Below are positions 54,412-62,760 of a stretch of DNA of 64,000 nucleotides, one piece after another. Position 1 is the first letter of the stretch. Every line of letters starts with the position of its first letter. A program made the position numbers and the translations under genes. The notes below the pieces were generated by a model. The model saw only the letters and a list, made by a program, of their open reading frames with translations. It was not told the DNA's origin and searched no databases. The stretch is from Pelagibius sp. (lineage in GTDB: Bacteria > Pseudomonadota > Alphaproteobacteria > Kiloniellales > Kiloniellaceae): NCBI RefSeq assembly GCF_028281305.1, contig NZ_JANQKD010000011.1, forward strand, positions 1 through 64,000. Reading direction: 5' to 3'.

Positions 54412-54957
54412 TCACTCAGCCACCAGGGCGGCCGGATGGGCGATTTCGCCCAGAAGAGCCTCGCGGTTCGTTTCCAGATACTCCGCCGCCGCGCGGTAAA
54501 CCGCGATCCCCATGCCGCGCACGAAGCAGGCCCCCGAGGGCCCCATGTTGTTGGCGGCGCAGTCTTCCATGCGTTCGAGGGATTCCCGATACCAGGCGAT
54601 ACGCTGATCGATCAGCTCGGCGACGCGCGCCGGCGGCAGGCACTGGGCGAAAAACAGGATGAAAAGGAAGTCCGAGCGCACGCGGTCGGCATCCGGTTCG
54701 ACCAGCAGAGCCTCGGTAAAGGCGTCCTCGCCCTGCGGTGTGATGGAATAGATCTTCTTGTCGGGACGCTTCTCCTGCGCCTCCGCCCGGCAGGCCACCA
54801 GACCTTCCGCGCTCAACGCGTTCAACGCCGGATAGATCGATCCGAAGCTGGCTTGGTGGAAGTGGCTGAAGGGGCCTTCCGCGAAGGCCTTTTTGATTTC
54901 GTAGCCGCTGGCCTCTCCGCGCGAGAGGACCCCCAGGCAAAGAGTCTTAACGTCCAT
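54412..54957 (-). CDS. PadR-family transcriptional regulator
   Basis: The product has 181 residues. The N-terminal winged helix (LCLGVLSRGEASGYEIKKAF, SFGSIYPALNALSAEGLV, KIYSITPQGEDAF) and C-terminal dimerisation helices (about 95-175) are typical of PadR. It is likely a repressor of itself and perhaps of the RND operon downstream. AT-rich inverted repeats lie in the space before its start. Confidence 0.9.
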   Translation of the reverse strand: MDVKTLCLGVLSRGEASGYEIKKAFAEGPFSHFHQASFGSIYPALNALSAEGLVACRAEAQEKRPDKKIYSITPQGEDAFTEALLVEPDADRVRSDFLFILFFAQCLPPARVAELIDQRIAWYRESLERMEDCAANNMGPSGACFVRGMGIAVYRAAAEYLETNREALLGEIAHPAALVAE

Positions 54958-54995
54958 GGCAAACTTCCGGCTGGCTGGGTTGTGACGGCCAGTTT

Positions 54996-55035
54996 GTTAT
55001 ATCGGCCCGAGATATATCAATTCAATATATACAAC
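54996..55035. promoter_or_regulatory. AT-rich inverted-repeat region, candidate PadR operator
   Basis: ATATC (54999-55003) with GATAT (55011-55015), the palindrome GATATATC (55011-55018) and a following ATATATAC are crowded in 40 bp, 40-80 bp before the padR start. The AT content is unlike the surroundings. PadR sites are usually such AT-rich dyads, so the role is inferred. Confidence 0.45.
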
Positions 55036-55201
55036 GGAGACCACAACGGCTTGTACAACGCTGTCTGCAAGGCCGCCATGCGGCGGATGCAAGGCTGCAT
55101 TTGCCACAAATGCCGGAAAAATTATCAACAATATCAAATATTTGCACGAGTTCTCCGAGCCTAGTAAAATCAGGCAAAGTCAAATTCGGCATGGCAGGAC
55201 C

Positions 55202-55600
55202 ATGATTCAGGGTTTCTCGATTTCGGTCTCCGGCCTGATGGCGCAGAGCAAGCGTCTCGCCGTTTCGGCCGACAACGTGGCGAACATGCGCAGCCGCGGG
55301 GTCGATCCGGAGGGGCCGGCAGAACAGCCGGGCGCGTACCGGCCCAAGCGCGTCGTCGACGTGACCGCCGGAGGCGGCGGTGTGCGCGGCGAGGTGCGTC
55401 CAATCGCACCGGCTTCGGTCGAAACCTATGAGCCCGGCAGCCCGGATGCCGATGCCGAGGGGCGGGTCAACCGTCCGAACGTCAACCTGGCCGAGGAACT
55501 GGTGACCCAGATCCAGGCGCGGCGGGCCTACGAAGCCAATGCCGCCGCTATCCGGACCCAGGACGAAGTGACCGAAAGCCTGCTAGACATTAAGTCCTAG
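55202..55600 (+). CDS. Orphan FlgC-like flagellar rod-family protein
   Basis: The product has 132 residues. The start MIQGFSISVSGLMAQSKRLAV with ADNVANMRSRG is a rod N-terminal motif, and NRPNVNLAEELVTQIQARRAYE with a final helix is the C-terminal rod motif. It is shorter in the middle than FlgC at 29992. It is not in the flagellar cluster but 250 bp before a chemoreceptor gene. It may be a variant rod/hook part or a distinct secreted protein. An in-frame TTG at 55142 is less likely than ATG 55202, which has AGGA upstream. Confidence 0.8.
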   Translation: MIQGFSISVSGLMAQSKRLAVSADNVANMRSRGVDPEGPAEQPGAYRPKRVVDVTAGGGGVRGEVRPIAPASVETYEPGSPDADAEGRVNRPNVNLAEELVTQIQARRAYEANAAAIRTQDEVTESLLDIKS

Positions 55601-55851
55601 CTCTGGCCCGCGCGGCCGGCGTGCGACGCCGAAGATGGTCAGCGTTCTTGGTGGATGAAACCGGGCGCATCCGGACGCCTATCGGTTGTAAATCCCTAGA
55701 GTTTCAGAGGCCCCCAAGACGACAGGCGCGGCTTCGCCCTGGGCGTACCCCGTTGGCCTATTAGTATGTTCTAAACAGATTTTAAGGTTGCGTAATCATT
55801 TTGTGCAGTATTGGTCGGCGTTTGTGATGTTTCCACAAGGGCCGGACCACG
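55601..55851. other. Intergenic region before chemoreceptor gene
   Basis: This 251-bp stretch holds no convincing gene, terminator or sigma-54 site. The last ~100 bp are AT-rich and probably contain the promoter of the chemoreceptor gene. Confidence 0.4.
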
Positions 55852-57915
55852 ATGGTTGATCTTCTCAACAGATTTAAAATCCGCACCAGGATCGGTGTTG
55901 CCTTGGCGGTGCCGCTGCTTGGCCTGCTGGTGCTCGCTGCTATCGCCGTTGGTGGACAATGGCGCATCGCGGGCGAGATGGACCGTCTTGACGCCCTGGC
56001 CAACCTGGCGCCTGAGATCTCGGCCATGGTCCATGAGCTTCAGAAGGAGCGCGGCGCCTCCGCCGGCTTTATCGGCAAGAAGGGGCAAGGGGCTTTCGCC
56101 GAGAGACTGACCACTCAGCGTCAGGCCACGGACGCCCAGTACGAGCAGTTTGCTGCGGCCATCGATGCATTTGACACCGCTGCTTACGGCCCGGTCTTTC
56201 AGGGGAAACTCAAGGCAGCCCTGGACATGGTGTCCCAGTTGCAGCAGCAGCGGGCCGCGGTCAGCGCTCTCTCTCTGACCGTCGGCGAGATGGCAAAGTA
56301 CTACACGACAACCATCGCAAGACTGCTTGATAATGTCGGTGAGATGGCCGTGCTCAGCACCGATGCCAGTGTCGCCAACTCGATTGCGGCCTACATCAGC
56401 TTTCTGCAGGCCAAGGAACGGGCGGGAATCGAGCGCGCCATGGGCGCCAACGGCTTCGGCAAGGGCAGCTTCGCACCGGCCATCCATCAGCGCTTCGTGT
56501 CCCTGGTCGCCCAACAGCAGGCCTTTCTCTCGACCTTCCGCGCCTACGCGTCTGAAAGTCAGCGTGCGTATCTGGCTGAGACCGAGAAGGCAGGGGCGTT
56601 CGGCGAGGTCGAGCGCATGCGGGGGCTCGCAATCGGCAGCGCCTACGGTGGCGACCTGGGCGGCGTGACCGGGCCGGTCTGGTTCGACACCATCACGCAG
56701 AAGATCAACCTTCTGAAAGATGTGGAGGATCGGATCGCCGCCGACCTGCAGGTACAGGTCAGCACCCTGGGTGCGCAGGCGCAACGCACCCTCTTCATTG
56801 ACGTGTTCATAACCTTGGCTCTGTTGATTGGTACGCTCGCGGTTGTAACGGTTGCGGTGCGCAGCGTGACCGGTCCGCTTGCCCGTACGACGGAGCAGGT
56901 GAAGGTTCTGGCGTCCGGCGATCTCTCGATTGAGATCGACGGCGCGGCGCGGCGCGATGAGCTTGGTGACATGGCGCGCGCGGTTCAGGTCTTCAAAGAT
57001 CAGGGAATCGAGGCGGAGCGCCAAAGCCAGGAGCGCAAACGCGAACGCGAGCGCGCCGAGCAGGAGAAGCGCGACGCGATCCGCTCTCTTGCCGCTGATG
57101 TCGAGGCCAGCCTCGACCCGGTCGTCAATGAGGTCTCCACGGCTTCGAACCAGCTGCGTATCACCGCCGAGGGACTGTCCACGGTCGCGTCCCAGACCAG
57201 CGAAAGCGCCAATGACGTCTCGGTGGCTGCCGACCAGGCTTCGGCCAACGTTCAGACCGTCGCTTCTGCCGCAGAGGAACTTTCCAGTTCGATCGGCGAG
57301 ATCACCCGCCAGGTCTCTCAGTCCCGGGAGATTTCGGGGAAGGCCGTTGCCGAAGCCGATCGCGCCAGCGAGACCGTCAACGGCCTCGCCGAAGCCGCGC
57401 AGAAGATCGGCGATGTGGTCAATCTCATCCAGGACATTGCCGAGCAGACCAATCTTCTGGCGCTCAACGCGACCATCGAGGCAGCGCGGGCCGGCGAGGC
57501 GGGCAAGGGCTTTGCCGTGGTTGCCAGCGAGGTGAAGTCTCTGGCCAACCAGACCGCCAAAGCGACCGAAGACATCGGGGCGCAGATCAGCGGCATGCAG
57601 GCGGCAACCAGCGAAACGGTGGATGCGATCACGGGTGTGCGCGGGACCATCGACCAGATCGGTACAACCGCAACCGCGATCGCTTCCGCTGTCGAAGAGC
57701 AGTTGGCGGCGACCCAGGAGATCTCGCGCAATGCCCAGGAGGTGGCGCGCGGCACCACGGAGGTGACCACCAACATCGGTGCCGTCACCGAAGCGGCGTC
57801 GAACTCCGGGCAGTCCGCCGGCGAGGTGCTGCGCGCCTCCGAACAGCTGTCGAAGGGCTCGGATGTCCTGCGCAGCAAGCTCGACGAGTTCCTGGCCCGA
57901 CTCCGCGCCGCCTAA
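55852..57915 (+). CDS. Methyl-accepting chemotaxis protein with NIT sensor domain
   Basis: The product has 687 residues. TM1 lies at about 14-37. A periplasmic NIT domain (about 48-295; [19 protein letters not shown]) is of the nitrate/nitrite-sensing type. TM2 (about 312-333), HAMP (about 333-387) and the signalling domain follow, with tip [20 protein letters not shown] near 525-545 and [15 protein letters not shown]. No C-terminal CheR pentapeptide is seen. The ligand is only suggested by the domain name. Confidence 0.93.
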   Translation: MVDLLNRFKIRTRIGVALAVPLLGLLVLAAIAVGGQWRIAGEMDRLDALANLAPEISAMVHELQKERGASAGFIGKKGQGAFAERLTTQRQATDAQYEQFAAAIDAFDTAAYGPVFQGKLKAALDMVSQLQQQRAAVSALSLTVGEMAKYYTTTIARLLDNVGEMAVLSTDASVANSIAAYISFLQAKERAGIERAMGANGFGKGSFAPAIHQRFVSLVAQQQAFLSTFRAYASESQRAYLAETEKAGAFGEVERMRGLAIGSAYGGDLGGVTGPVWFDTITQKINLLKDVEDRIAADLQVQVSTLGAQAQRTLFIDVFITLALLIGTLAVVTVAVRSVTGPLARTTEQVKVLASGDLSIEIDGAARRDELGDMARAVQVFKDQGIEAERQSQERKRERERAEQEKRDAIRSLAADVEASLDPVVNEVSTASNQLRITAEGLSTVASQTSESANDVSVAADQASANVQTVASAAEELSSSIGEITRQVSQSREISGKAVAEADRASETVNGLAEAAQKIGDVVNLIQDIAEQTNLLALNATIEAARAGEAGKGFAVVASEVKSLANQTAKATEDIGAQISGMQAATSETVDAITGVRGTIDQIGTTATAIASAVEEQLAATQEISRNAQEVARGTTEVTTNIGAVTEAASNSGQSAGEVLRASEQLSKGSDVLRSKLDEFLARLRAA

Positions 57916-57975
57916 ACCGCGGCCCTCATACCTGCGCAGCGACGGAGCTATCCTGAAGCGGCACGACTCCGGCCG

Positions 57976-58020
57976 GGCGGTCGAGAGCCAGGCGGTCGAG
58001 AGCCGGGCAGGTGAGAGTCA
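57976..58020. repeat. 15-bp tandem repeat downstream of chemoreceptor
   Basis: Two near-perfect copies of GGCGGTCGAGAGCCA and a third degenerate copy lie about 60 bp after the stop, in non-coding sequence. Confidence 0.8.
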
Positions 58021-58117
58021 GACCTGCAGCGCCGGTAACGTTGCCGGGAGCGTTGTGGAAAGGCGCGCGCCTTCGGATCCCGGGGGCTCGGGATGGCGCT
58101 CCAAGCGGTCAGCAAAC

Positions 58118-58145
58118 AAGCAAGAAGCCCGCAATCCCTTGCGGG
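58118..58145 (-). terminator. Probable terminator of small zinc-ribbon gene
   Basis: Read on the minus strand, CCCGCAA, a 4-nt loop and TTGCGGG are followed by CTTCTTGCTT. It lies about 60 nt beyond the stop of the gene at 58204-58371. Confidence 0.5.
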
Positions 58146-58203
58146 AGAGCAGGCTTTGGTTCCCCAGTACACGCTGGCTCAGTGCGCGCTGCTGGCCAGC
58201 AGG

Positions 58204-58371
58204 TTAAGCGGCAATGCCCTCGCGCCACGCAGAGGTGGACTTGCAGGACTGACAGATGCGCTCACCCGGCCAGGTGCTCAAGAAGTCAGTGCCGCACATC
58301 AGGCAGGCGCGCTTCTTCTTCTCGTATGAGCGGTCGGACTTCGGCTTGGAGTTTTTTGTTGAGTTGCTCAT
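58204..58371 (-). CDS. Small zinc-ribbon-like protein
   Basis: The product has 55 residues from ATG 58371. The basic N-terminal half (KNSKPKSDRSYEKKKR) is followed by CLMCGTDFLSTWPGERICQSC, spanning two CxxC pairs with a 14-residue spacing, a likely zinc ribbon. The family occurs in alphaproteobacteria without known role. A cluster of TGCAAC hexamers lies upstream (58404-58457). Confidence 0.7.
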   Translation of the reverse strand: MSNSTKNSKPKSDRSYEKKKRACLMCGTDFLSTWPGERICQSCKSTSAWREGIAA

Positions 58372-58917
58372 GGGCGGGTAGATACCAGTCCGGACGTTTC
58401 TATTGCAACAAAAATGTTGCACTGCGGTGACGATTCGTTGCAGGTCAGATTTGCAACCTTCGCATGGCATCGGGTCTTTTAGGCGTGACGTCTGGTCGGG
58501 TCTGCTGTCGACTTCAGCGCACCTGCCATGACCATCGACCTGGGTGCGGACCGGCGCGCTGCCAAAGGCGATAAGATTACGGTCCCAAGGGCCGTCCCAG
58601 AGGCTGCCACCGAGCCTCGGCTTGCCGGGGTGAGCGGCGCTCCTCGGTTTTCAATCGGCAGGCGGATGCGTCCGCCACCGCCCTGCTGCGGTGAGTCAGA
58701 CGAAACCAGAAAACAATTCCAGGTAGTAGATCTGACCCGGTTCCACAGGGCTGTTTGTCGCCGCTTTAAGGATCTGGTAAGCTTTTCATACCTTCGCGGC
58801 TTTGTGACCCCGGAAGGTACCGGGAGAACCCGGAAGGCATCGGGCAGCGACGGCTAAAAACCAAAGGCAAGCAGGGACAAAGAGCACGCCGAGATAAGAA
58901 GCACAGGGAGAGGTGCG
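58372..58917. other. 546-bp region without a convincing gene
   Basis: It holds the TGCAAC hexamer cluster near its left end. A plus-strand open frame at 58528-58857 (109 codons) has mixed codon use, no recognisable domain and no clear ribosome site; I do not call it. Nothing else is evident. Confidence 0.4.
58404..58457. promoter_or_regulatory. Cluster of four TGCAAC/GTTGCA hexamers
   Basis: TGCAAC (58404), GTTGCA (58416), GTTGCA (58437) and TGCAAC (58452). The first two form a perfect inverted repeat with a 6-nt AT spacer; the last two form the opposite dyad. They lie 33-86 bp before the small zinc-ribbon gene and look like operator sites of an unidentified regulator. Confidence 0.45.
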
Positions 58918-59052
58918 ATGTACCGTTCTGTCATTGAGAGCAAGCAGGAAGGCAGCGAGCGCCGGCGTCTTCTGCGCTGGGTTGAAGGGGTCGCCGTGGC
59001 GGCCGTTGTGGTTGTCGGGGTGACCTACCTCTTCGGGCTGCTTCAGTTCTAG
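58918..59052 (+). CDS. Small single-span membrane protein
   Basis: The product has 44 residues, starting MYRSVIESKQEGSERRR with one hydrophobic helix (about 23-42, rich in Val/Ala) near the C-terminus. A purine-rich GGGAGAGG site lies just before the ATG. The positively charged head and clean TM suggest a genuine small inner-membrane protein of unknown role. Confidence 0.5.
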   Translation: MYRSVIESKQEGSERRRLLRWVEGVAVAAVVVVGVTYLFGLLQF

Positions 59053-59095
59053 ATCGACGGATAAGCGCCCACCGGGCCGAGACCAGACGCTGTCT

Positions 59096-59284
59096 TCAGA
59101 GAAGGCTGCTTGCCGAGGACAGGCTCTGAGGCGACGGAGCGGCGACGACGGCGGCCTCATGCTGTGACTCCCGCCAGGTGACCGCGACCAGCAAAACCAC
59201 TGCGAGGGCGACGGCCATGCTGAGGAGGTCGCGCCGCGTTACCAGCGCGCGGTGGCGAGAGGTTCTGCGTCTGGGTCTGATCAT
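59096..59284 (-). CDS. Possible small membrane protein
   Basis: It has 62 residues from ATG 59284, with GGAAG upstream. An Arg-rich head (MIRPRRRTSRHRALVTRRD) precedes one hydrophobic helix (LLSMAVALAVVLLVAVTW) and a Ser/Ala tail. It is convergent with the 44-residue protein. There is no homology evidence; this could be a chance frame. Confidence 0.35.
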   Translation of the reverse strand: MIRPRRRTSRHRALVTRRDLLSMAVALAVVLLVAVTWRESQHEAAVVAAPSPQSLSSASSLL

Positions 59285-59430
59285 CGCGCTGCCGGGCTTC
59301 CAAGGCTTAAGGGTCATTGCTCTGTCGGCAGACCCCTGGCGCGGGTTCAAGCACGCTTCGTCTTTAAAGGGTCTCTATTTCTTTCTACGAGGGGGAAGCG
59401 GGTTCCGTTTCCTCGGCCGTGAAGAAATCT

Positions 59431-60237
59431 TCAGCGCCACCGCAGCAGGCTGCGTTCCAAGGCGGTGATGGCCGCGCCGAAGATAAGGCCGAGCACCGAC
59501 AGGCAGACGACCCCGGCCAGCAGCTGGTCGGTGGCCATCAGGTGACCCGCCTGCAGGACGAAGGCGCCGAGGCCGTACTCGGCGCCGATCATCTCGGCCG
59601 CCACCACCAGGATGAGGGCGACGGAGGACGAGATTCGGAAGCCGGCGATGATTGTCGGCATGGCGCCGGGCAGGACCACCTTGCGGACGATGTCGCGCGG
59701 CGGCAGGTCGAAGGACTGGGCCATGCGGATGAGGTTGCGGGCGACTCCGTCGATGCCGCTGTAGCAGTTGATGACTGTGGGGAAGAAGACGCCGAGCGCA
59801 ATGGTGGCGAGCTTGGAAGGCTCCCCGATGCCGAACCAGAGGATGAAGAGCGGCAGCAGGGCGATCTTGGGCACCGGGAAGATTGCCGAGACCAGGGGCA
59901 TGCCGATGGAGCGGGCCAGCGTGAAGAGCCCCATGGCGGTGCCGAGCGCAAGGCCGGCGGCCGTACCGATGGCCCAGCCGCCGAGGATGCGCCCGAGGGA
60001 GGCGGTGAAGTGGCGCCAGAGCTCGCCGCTGGCCGCGACATCGTAGAGCGCCTGGGCGATGTGCGCCGGGCTGGGCAGGAAGAGGGGGTTGATCCAGCCC
60101 AGGCTGCTGCCGCCCTGCCAGAAGGCGATCAAAGCGGCGAAGACCAGCAGCGCCGGCCCGCGGCGCTGGCCGGGGGCGAAACCGCCGCCGCGGAAGCGCA
60201 CGCGGTCTTGCGCCGTCTCGCGGCCGAGCTCAGCCAT
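59431..60237 (-). CDS. ABC transporter permease (SsuC/TauC type)
   Basis: This 268-residue protein has about six membrane helices and the EAA-type loop VVLPGAMPTIIAGFRISSS. It belongs to the importer family for sulfonates, nitrate, taurine or pyrimidine precursors. It overlaps the ATPase gene by 8 nt. The substrate is not readable from the sequence. Confidence 0.9.
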   Translation of the reverse strand: MAELGRETAQDRVRFRGGGFAPGQRRGPALLVFAALIAFWQGGSSLGWINPLFLPSPAHIAQALYDVAASGELWRHFTASLGRILGGWAIGTAAGLALGTAMGLFTLARSIGMPLVSAIFPVPKIALLPLFILWFGIGEPSKLATIALGVFFPTVINCYSGIDGVARNLIRMAQSFDLPPRDIVRKVVLPGAMPTIIAGFRISSSVALILVVAAEMIGAEYGLGAFVLQAGHLMATDQLLAGVVCLSVLGLIFGAAITALERSLLRWR

Positions 60238-61003
60238 CGGCCATCTCCCGCTCCGCCGAGCGTGCCTCCTCCTTGATCAGCGTCCAGAGATGCTGCTGCA
60301 GGCGCGCCAGTTCGGCCTGCGCCTCGGGCCTGCCGCGCTCGCTCTGCGGAACGGCGAGGGGGACGGTCTCGCGCAGCCGGCCGGGACGCCGCGACAGCAC
60401 CGCCACCCGGTCGGCCAGGCGCAGCGCCTCGGTCAGGTTGTGGGTTACGTAAACCGCGGTCGTCTTCTCGCGCAGCCAGAGATCCAGGAAGTCCTCCATC
60501 AGCAGGTCGCGGGTCTGGGCGTCGAGAGCAGAGAGCGGTTCGTCCATCAGCAGTACGGCCGGGCGCACGGCGAGGGCCCGGGCAATGCCCACCCGCTGGC
60601 GCATGCCGCCGGAAAGCTGGCGCGGATAGGCCGAGGAGAAGTCGCTCAGCTTGGTCCGTTCCAGGACCTCGGCGATACGGCTGTGCCGCTCGTTGCCGGA
60701 GAGGGTGTGGTGCTCCAACGCCAGGGAGACGTTGTCGGCCACCGTGCGCCAGGGCAGCAGCGCGAAGTCCTGGAAGACGTAGGTCAGCGGGTTCAGGCAG
60801 TCCGCCGGCACGGCGCCCTCGGCCACCACCCGGCCGCTGCTGGGCTGCAGAAGGCCGCCCAGGATACCGAGCAGGGTCGACTTGCCGCAGCCTGAAGGGC
60901 CGATGAGCGCCAGGGTCTCGCCTGCCTGGACTGTGAGCGAGATGTCTTCCAGAACCGTCAGATCGTCGTAGCGGTGGCCGACGGCCTCGAGACGCAGTTC
61001 CAT
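60230..61003 (-). CDS. ABC transporter ATP-binding protein (SsuB/TauB type)
   Basis: The product has 257 residues. Walker A GPSGCGKST, Q-loop YVFQDFALLPWRT, signature LSGGMRQRVGIARAL, Walker B VLLMDEPLSALD and the switch His in VTHNLTEA are complete. It powers the adjacent permease. It lies 22 nt after the substrate-binding protein gene. Confidence 0.95.
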   Translation of the reverse strand: MELRLEAVGHRYDDLTVLEDISLTVQAGETLALIGPSGCGKSTLLGILGGLLQPSSGRVVAEGAVPADCLNPLTYVFQDFALLPWRTVADNVSLALEHHTLSGNERHSRIAEVLERTKLSDFSSAYPRQLSGGMRQRVGIARALAVRPAVLLMDEPLSALDAQTRDLLMEDFLDLWLREKTTAVYVTHNLTEALRLADRVAVLSRRPGRLRETVPLAVPQSERGRPEAQAELARLQQHLWTLIKEEARSAEREMADG

Positions 61004-61025
61004 GGATAGCGGCTGGACAGATCGT

Positions 61026-62054
61026 TCAGTTGGTCGGCACGTCCAGATGACCCTCGATAAAGCTGAGGTCGACGAAGTCCGCCGGGTCGACGTCCTTGCC
61101 GACCAGCCCCTGGGCCTGCATCCAGGCGACCTGGTCGTAGATCGACTGCACCTTCAGCCGGCCCTCCGGGTCGATGAAGGGGGCGCCCGCCTTGATCGAG
61201 GCCGGTTTGGCCTTGGTGTACTTCTCGATGATCGGAATGAGCGCCTCGGCCTCGGCACCAAAAACGCGCTGGCCGGCGGCGTCGCGCTGCATGAAGGCCT
61301 CGGCATAGTCGGCCGCGGCGCGCTGATAGGCGCGCACGAAGCGCTCCACCACGTCACGCCGCTCCTCGACATTGCGCGAGGAGGTGAAGAGCCCGCCGAG
61401 CTGATAGGGCGTGTACTGGTGAACCCAGCCGATGATCTTCGCCGAACCGTCGTTCTCCAGCCGGGTGGCGATGTGTGCCGGCAGGATGATGGAGTCGACC
61501 TGGCCCGACTTCACCGCGCCGATCATGTTCGGCACCTTCTCGAGCGGCTTCAGTTGGATGTCGTCCAGATCCATGCTCAGCCTGTCGGCCAGCATGCCGA
61601 TCATCAGGTGGAAGGAGGAGCCCTTCTGGGTCATGCCGAGGGAGCGGCCGGCGAACTTCTCCGGGCTGTCGAAGCCGGCCGCGTAGGCTTGGTTGGAGGC
61701 GATGTAGGCGGAGAAGTCGAAGCCCGGCTCTTCGCGGCTCTGCGCACCGATCACCTTGAGCGCGCCCTTGCCGGCGAGATTGTAGAAGCCGGCGGTGAAG
61801 GCGGTGACGCCGAAGTCGGCATCGCCCGAAGCGATGGAAACCGCAACCGGCTGTGCGGCGCGGAAGAACTTGAACTCCACCTCCAGGCCTTCCTCGGCGT
61901 AGTAGCCCTTGTCCTGGGCGATGAACAGCGGCGAGGAGGAGACGAAGGTGAGGGCGGAGATGGTGATCTTCTCCGCCTGCGCAGCCGTGGCGCCGAGCGC
62001 GAGGCTGCAGGCGAGGGAAGCGGCGGCAAGGCCGCGGCGCAGCGGGCGAAACAT
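61026..62054 (-). CDS. ABC transporter substrate-binding protein (NMT1/SsuA-like)
   Basis: The product has 342 residues from ATG 62054. A signal peptide (LAAASLACSLALGATAAQA) is followed by the NMT1-type fold: SSSPLFIAQDKGYYAEEGLE, IASGDADFGVTAFTAGF, VKSGQVDSIILPAHIA. Relatives bind sulfonates, thiamine-precursor pyrimidines, nitrate and others. It is the first gene of the importer operon. The Lrp-family gene lies 55 bp upstream on the same strand. Confidence 0.92.
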   Translation of the reverse strand: MFRPLRRGLAAASLACSLALGATAAQAEKITISALTFVSSSPLFIAQDKGYYAEEGLEVEFKFFRAAQPVAVSIASGDADFGVTAFTAGFYNLAGKGALKVIGAQSREEPGFDFSAYIASNQAYAAGFDSPEKFAGRSLGMTQKGSSFHLMIGMLADRLSMDLDDIQLKPLEKVPNMIGAVKSGQVDSIILPAHIATRLENDGSAKIIGWVHQYTPYQLGGLFTSSRNVEERRDVVERFVRAYQRAAADYAEAFMQRDAAGQRVFGAEAEALIPIIEKYTKAKPASIKAGAPFIDPEGRLKVQSIYDQVAWMQAQGLVGKDVDPADFVDLSFIEGHLDVPTN

Positions 62055-62109
62055 GGTGGTTCTGTCCTCCCCGGAAGCTTTCTTGGTGTGTTCTTTGAAG
62101 GCCTGCACG

Positions 62110-62604
62110 CTATCCGCGGGCTTGTGCCGGGTCAATGGGCGCCCCATCGAGCGGCAGCACGTTGGTGTACTTCACCTGCTTGAGGGCGAAGCTCGATTCG
62201 ATGGAGGCGACGTTGCCGACGCGCGTCAGCTTGGTCTTGAGGAAGCGCTCGTAGGCCGCGAGGTCGGCCACCACCACGCGCAGCAGGTAGTCCTGCGTGC
62301 CGGTCATCAGATAGCACTCCAGGACCTCGGGGTAGGCGCTGACCTCCGCCTCGAAGCGGTCCAGGTCCTCCTCCTGCTGGCGCTCCAGCTTGATGGAGAT
62401 GAAGACCGAGACCGGCAGGCCGACGGCGTGCTGGGCGACCAGCGCGACGTAGCGGTCGATGATGCCCGCTTCCTCCAGGAGGCGCACCCGCCGCAGGCAG
62501 GGCGAGGGGGAGAGGCCGATCTTCTCCGCCAGGTCGACGTTGCTGAGCCGGCCGTCGGCCTGCAGGGCGGTGAGGATCTTGCGATCGATGGTATCGAGGT
62601 CCAT
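62110..62604 (-). CDS. Lrp/AsnC-family transcriptional regulator
   Basis: The product has 164 residues. A helix-turn-helix (DRKILTALQADGRLSNVDLA, GLSPSPCLRRVRLLEEAG) is followed by the RAM domain (about 65-150; YPEVLECYLMTGTQDYLLRV). It senses amino acids or related metabolites and binds as an octamer or wrapped dimers. It is divergent from the E1-like gene, with two copies of TGGCA-N5-TGCCA between them. Confidence 0.94.
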   Translation of the reverse strand: MDLDTIDRKILTALQADGRLSNVDLAEKIGLSPSPCLRRVRLLEEAGIIDRYVALVAQHAVGLPVSVFISIKLERQQEEDLDRFEAEVSAYPEVLECYLMTGTQDYLLRVVVADLAAYERFLKTKLTRVGNVASIESSFALKQVKYTNVLPLDGAPIDPAQARG

Positions 62605-62607
62605 AGA

Positions 62608-62622
62608 TGGCAGGATATGCCA
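62608..62622. promoter_or_regulatory. TGGCA-N5-TGCCA operator-like dyad, copy 1
   Basis: A perfect 5-bp inverted repeat with a 5-nt spacer, ending 3 bp upstream of the Lrp-family start codon. A second copy lies 71 bp to the right. It probably gives autoregulation. Confidence 0.5.
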
Positions 62623-62678
62623 AGAATAGCTTCCTGGCGAAGCGAATATGTCAGAGTCGGCGAAACGCGCGGCCCCTT

Positions 62679-62693
62679 TGGCATGTCATGCCA
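62679..62693. promoter_or_regulatory. TGGCA-N5-TGCCA operator-like dyad, copy 2
   Basis: The same dyad as 62608-62622, here extended to TGGCATG/CATGCCA with one central base. It lies 67 bp before the E1-like ATG. Confidence 0.55.
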
Positions 62694-62760
62694 GGGCCCT
62701 TTGGCGTAAGCTGCCGCTCCGCGCCGCTTCCTTGTGAAGGCCGAGAGTCGAACGATACCC

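Noticed and set aside
58528-58857. 109-codon open frame, plus strand
   Set aside because: Codon use is mixed, the protein is low in recognisable structure and no good ribosome site precedes the ATG.
59651-60237. Assignment of the ABC importer specifically to sulfonate (ssu) or taurine (tau)
   Set aside because: The three proteins fit the broad family only; no sulfonatase, dioxygenase or other diagnostic gene lies beside them.
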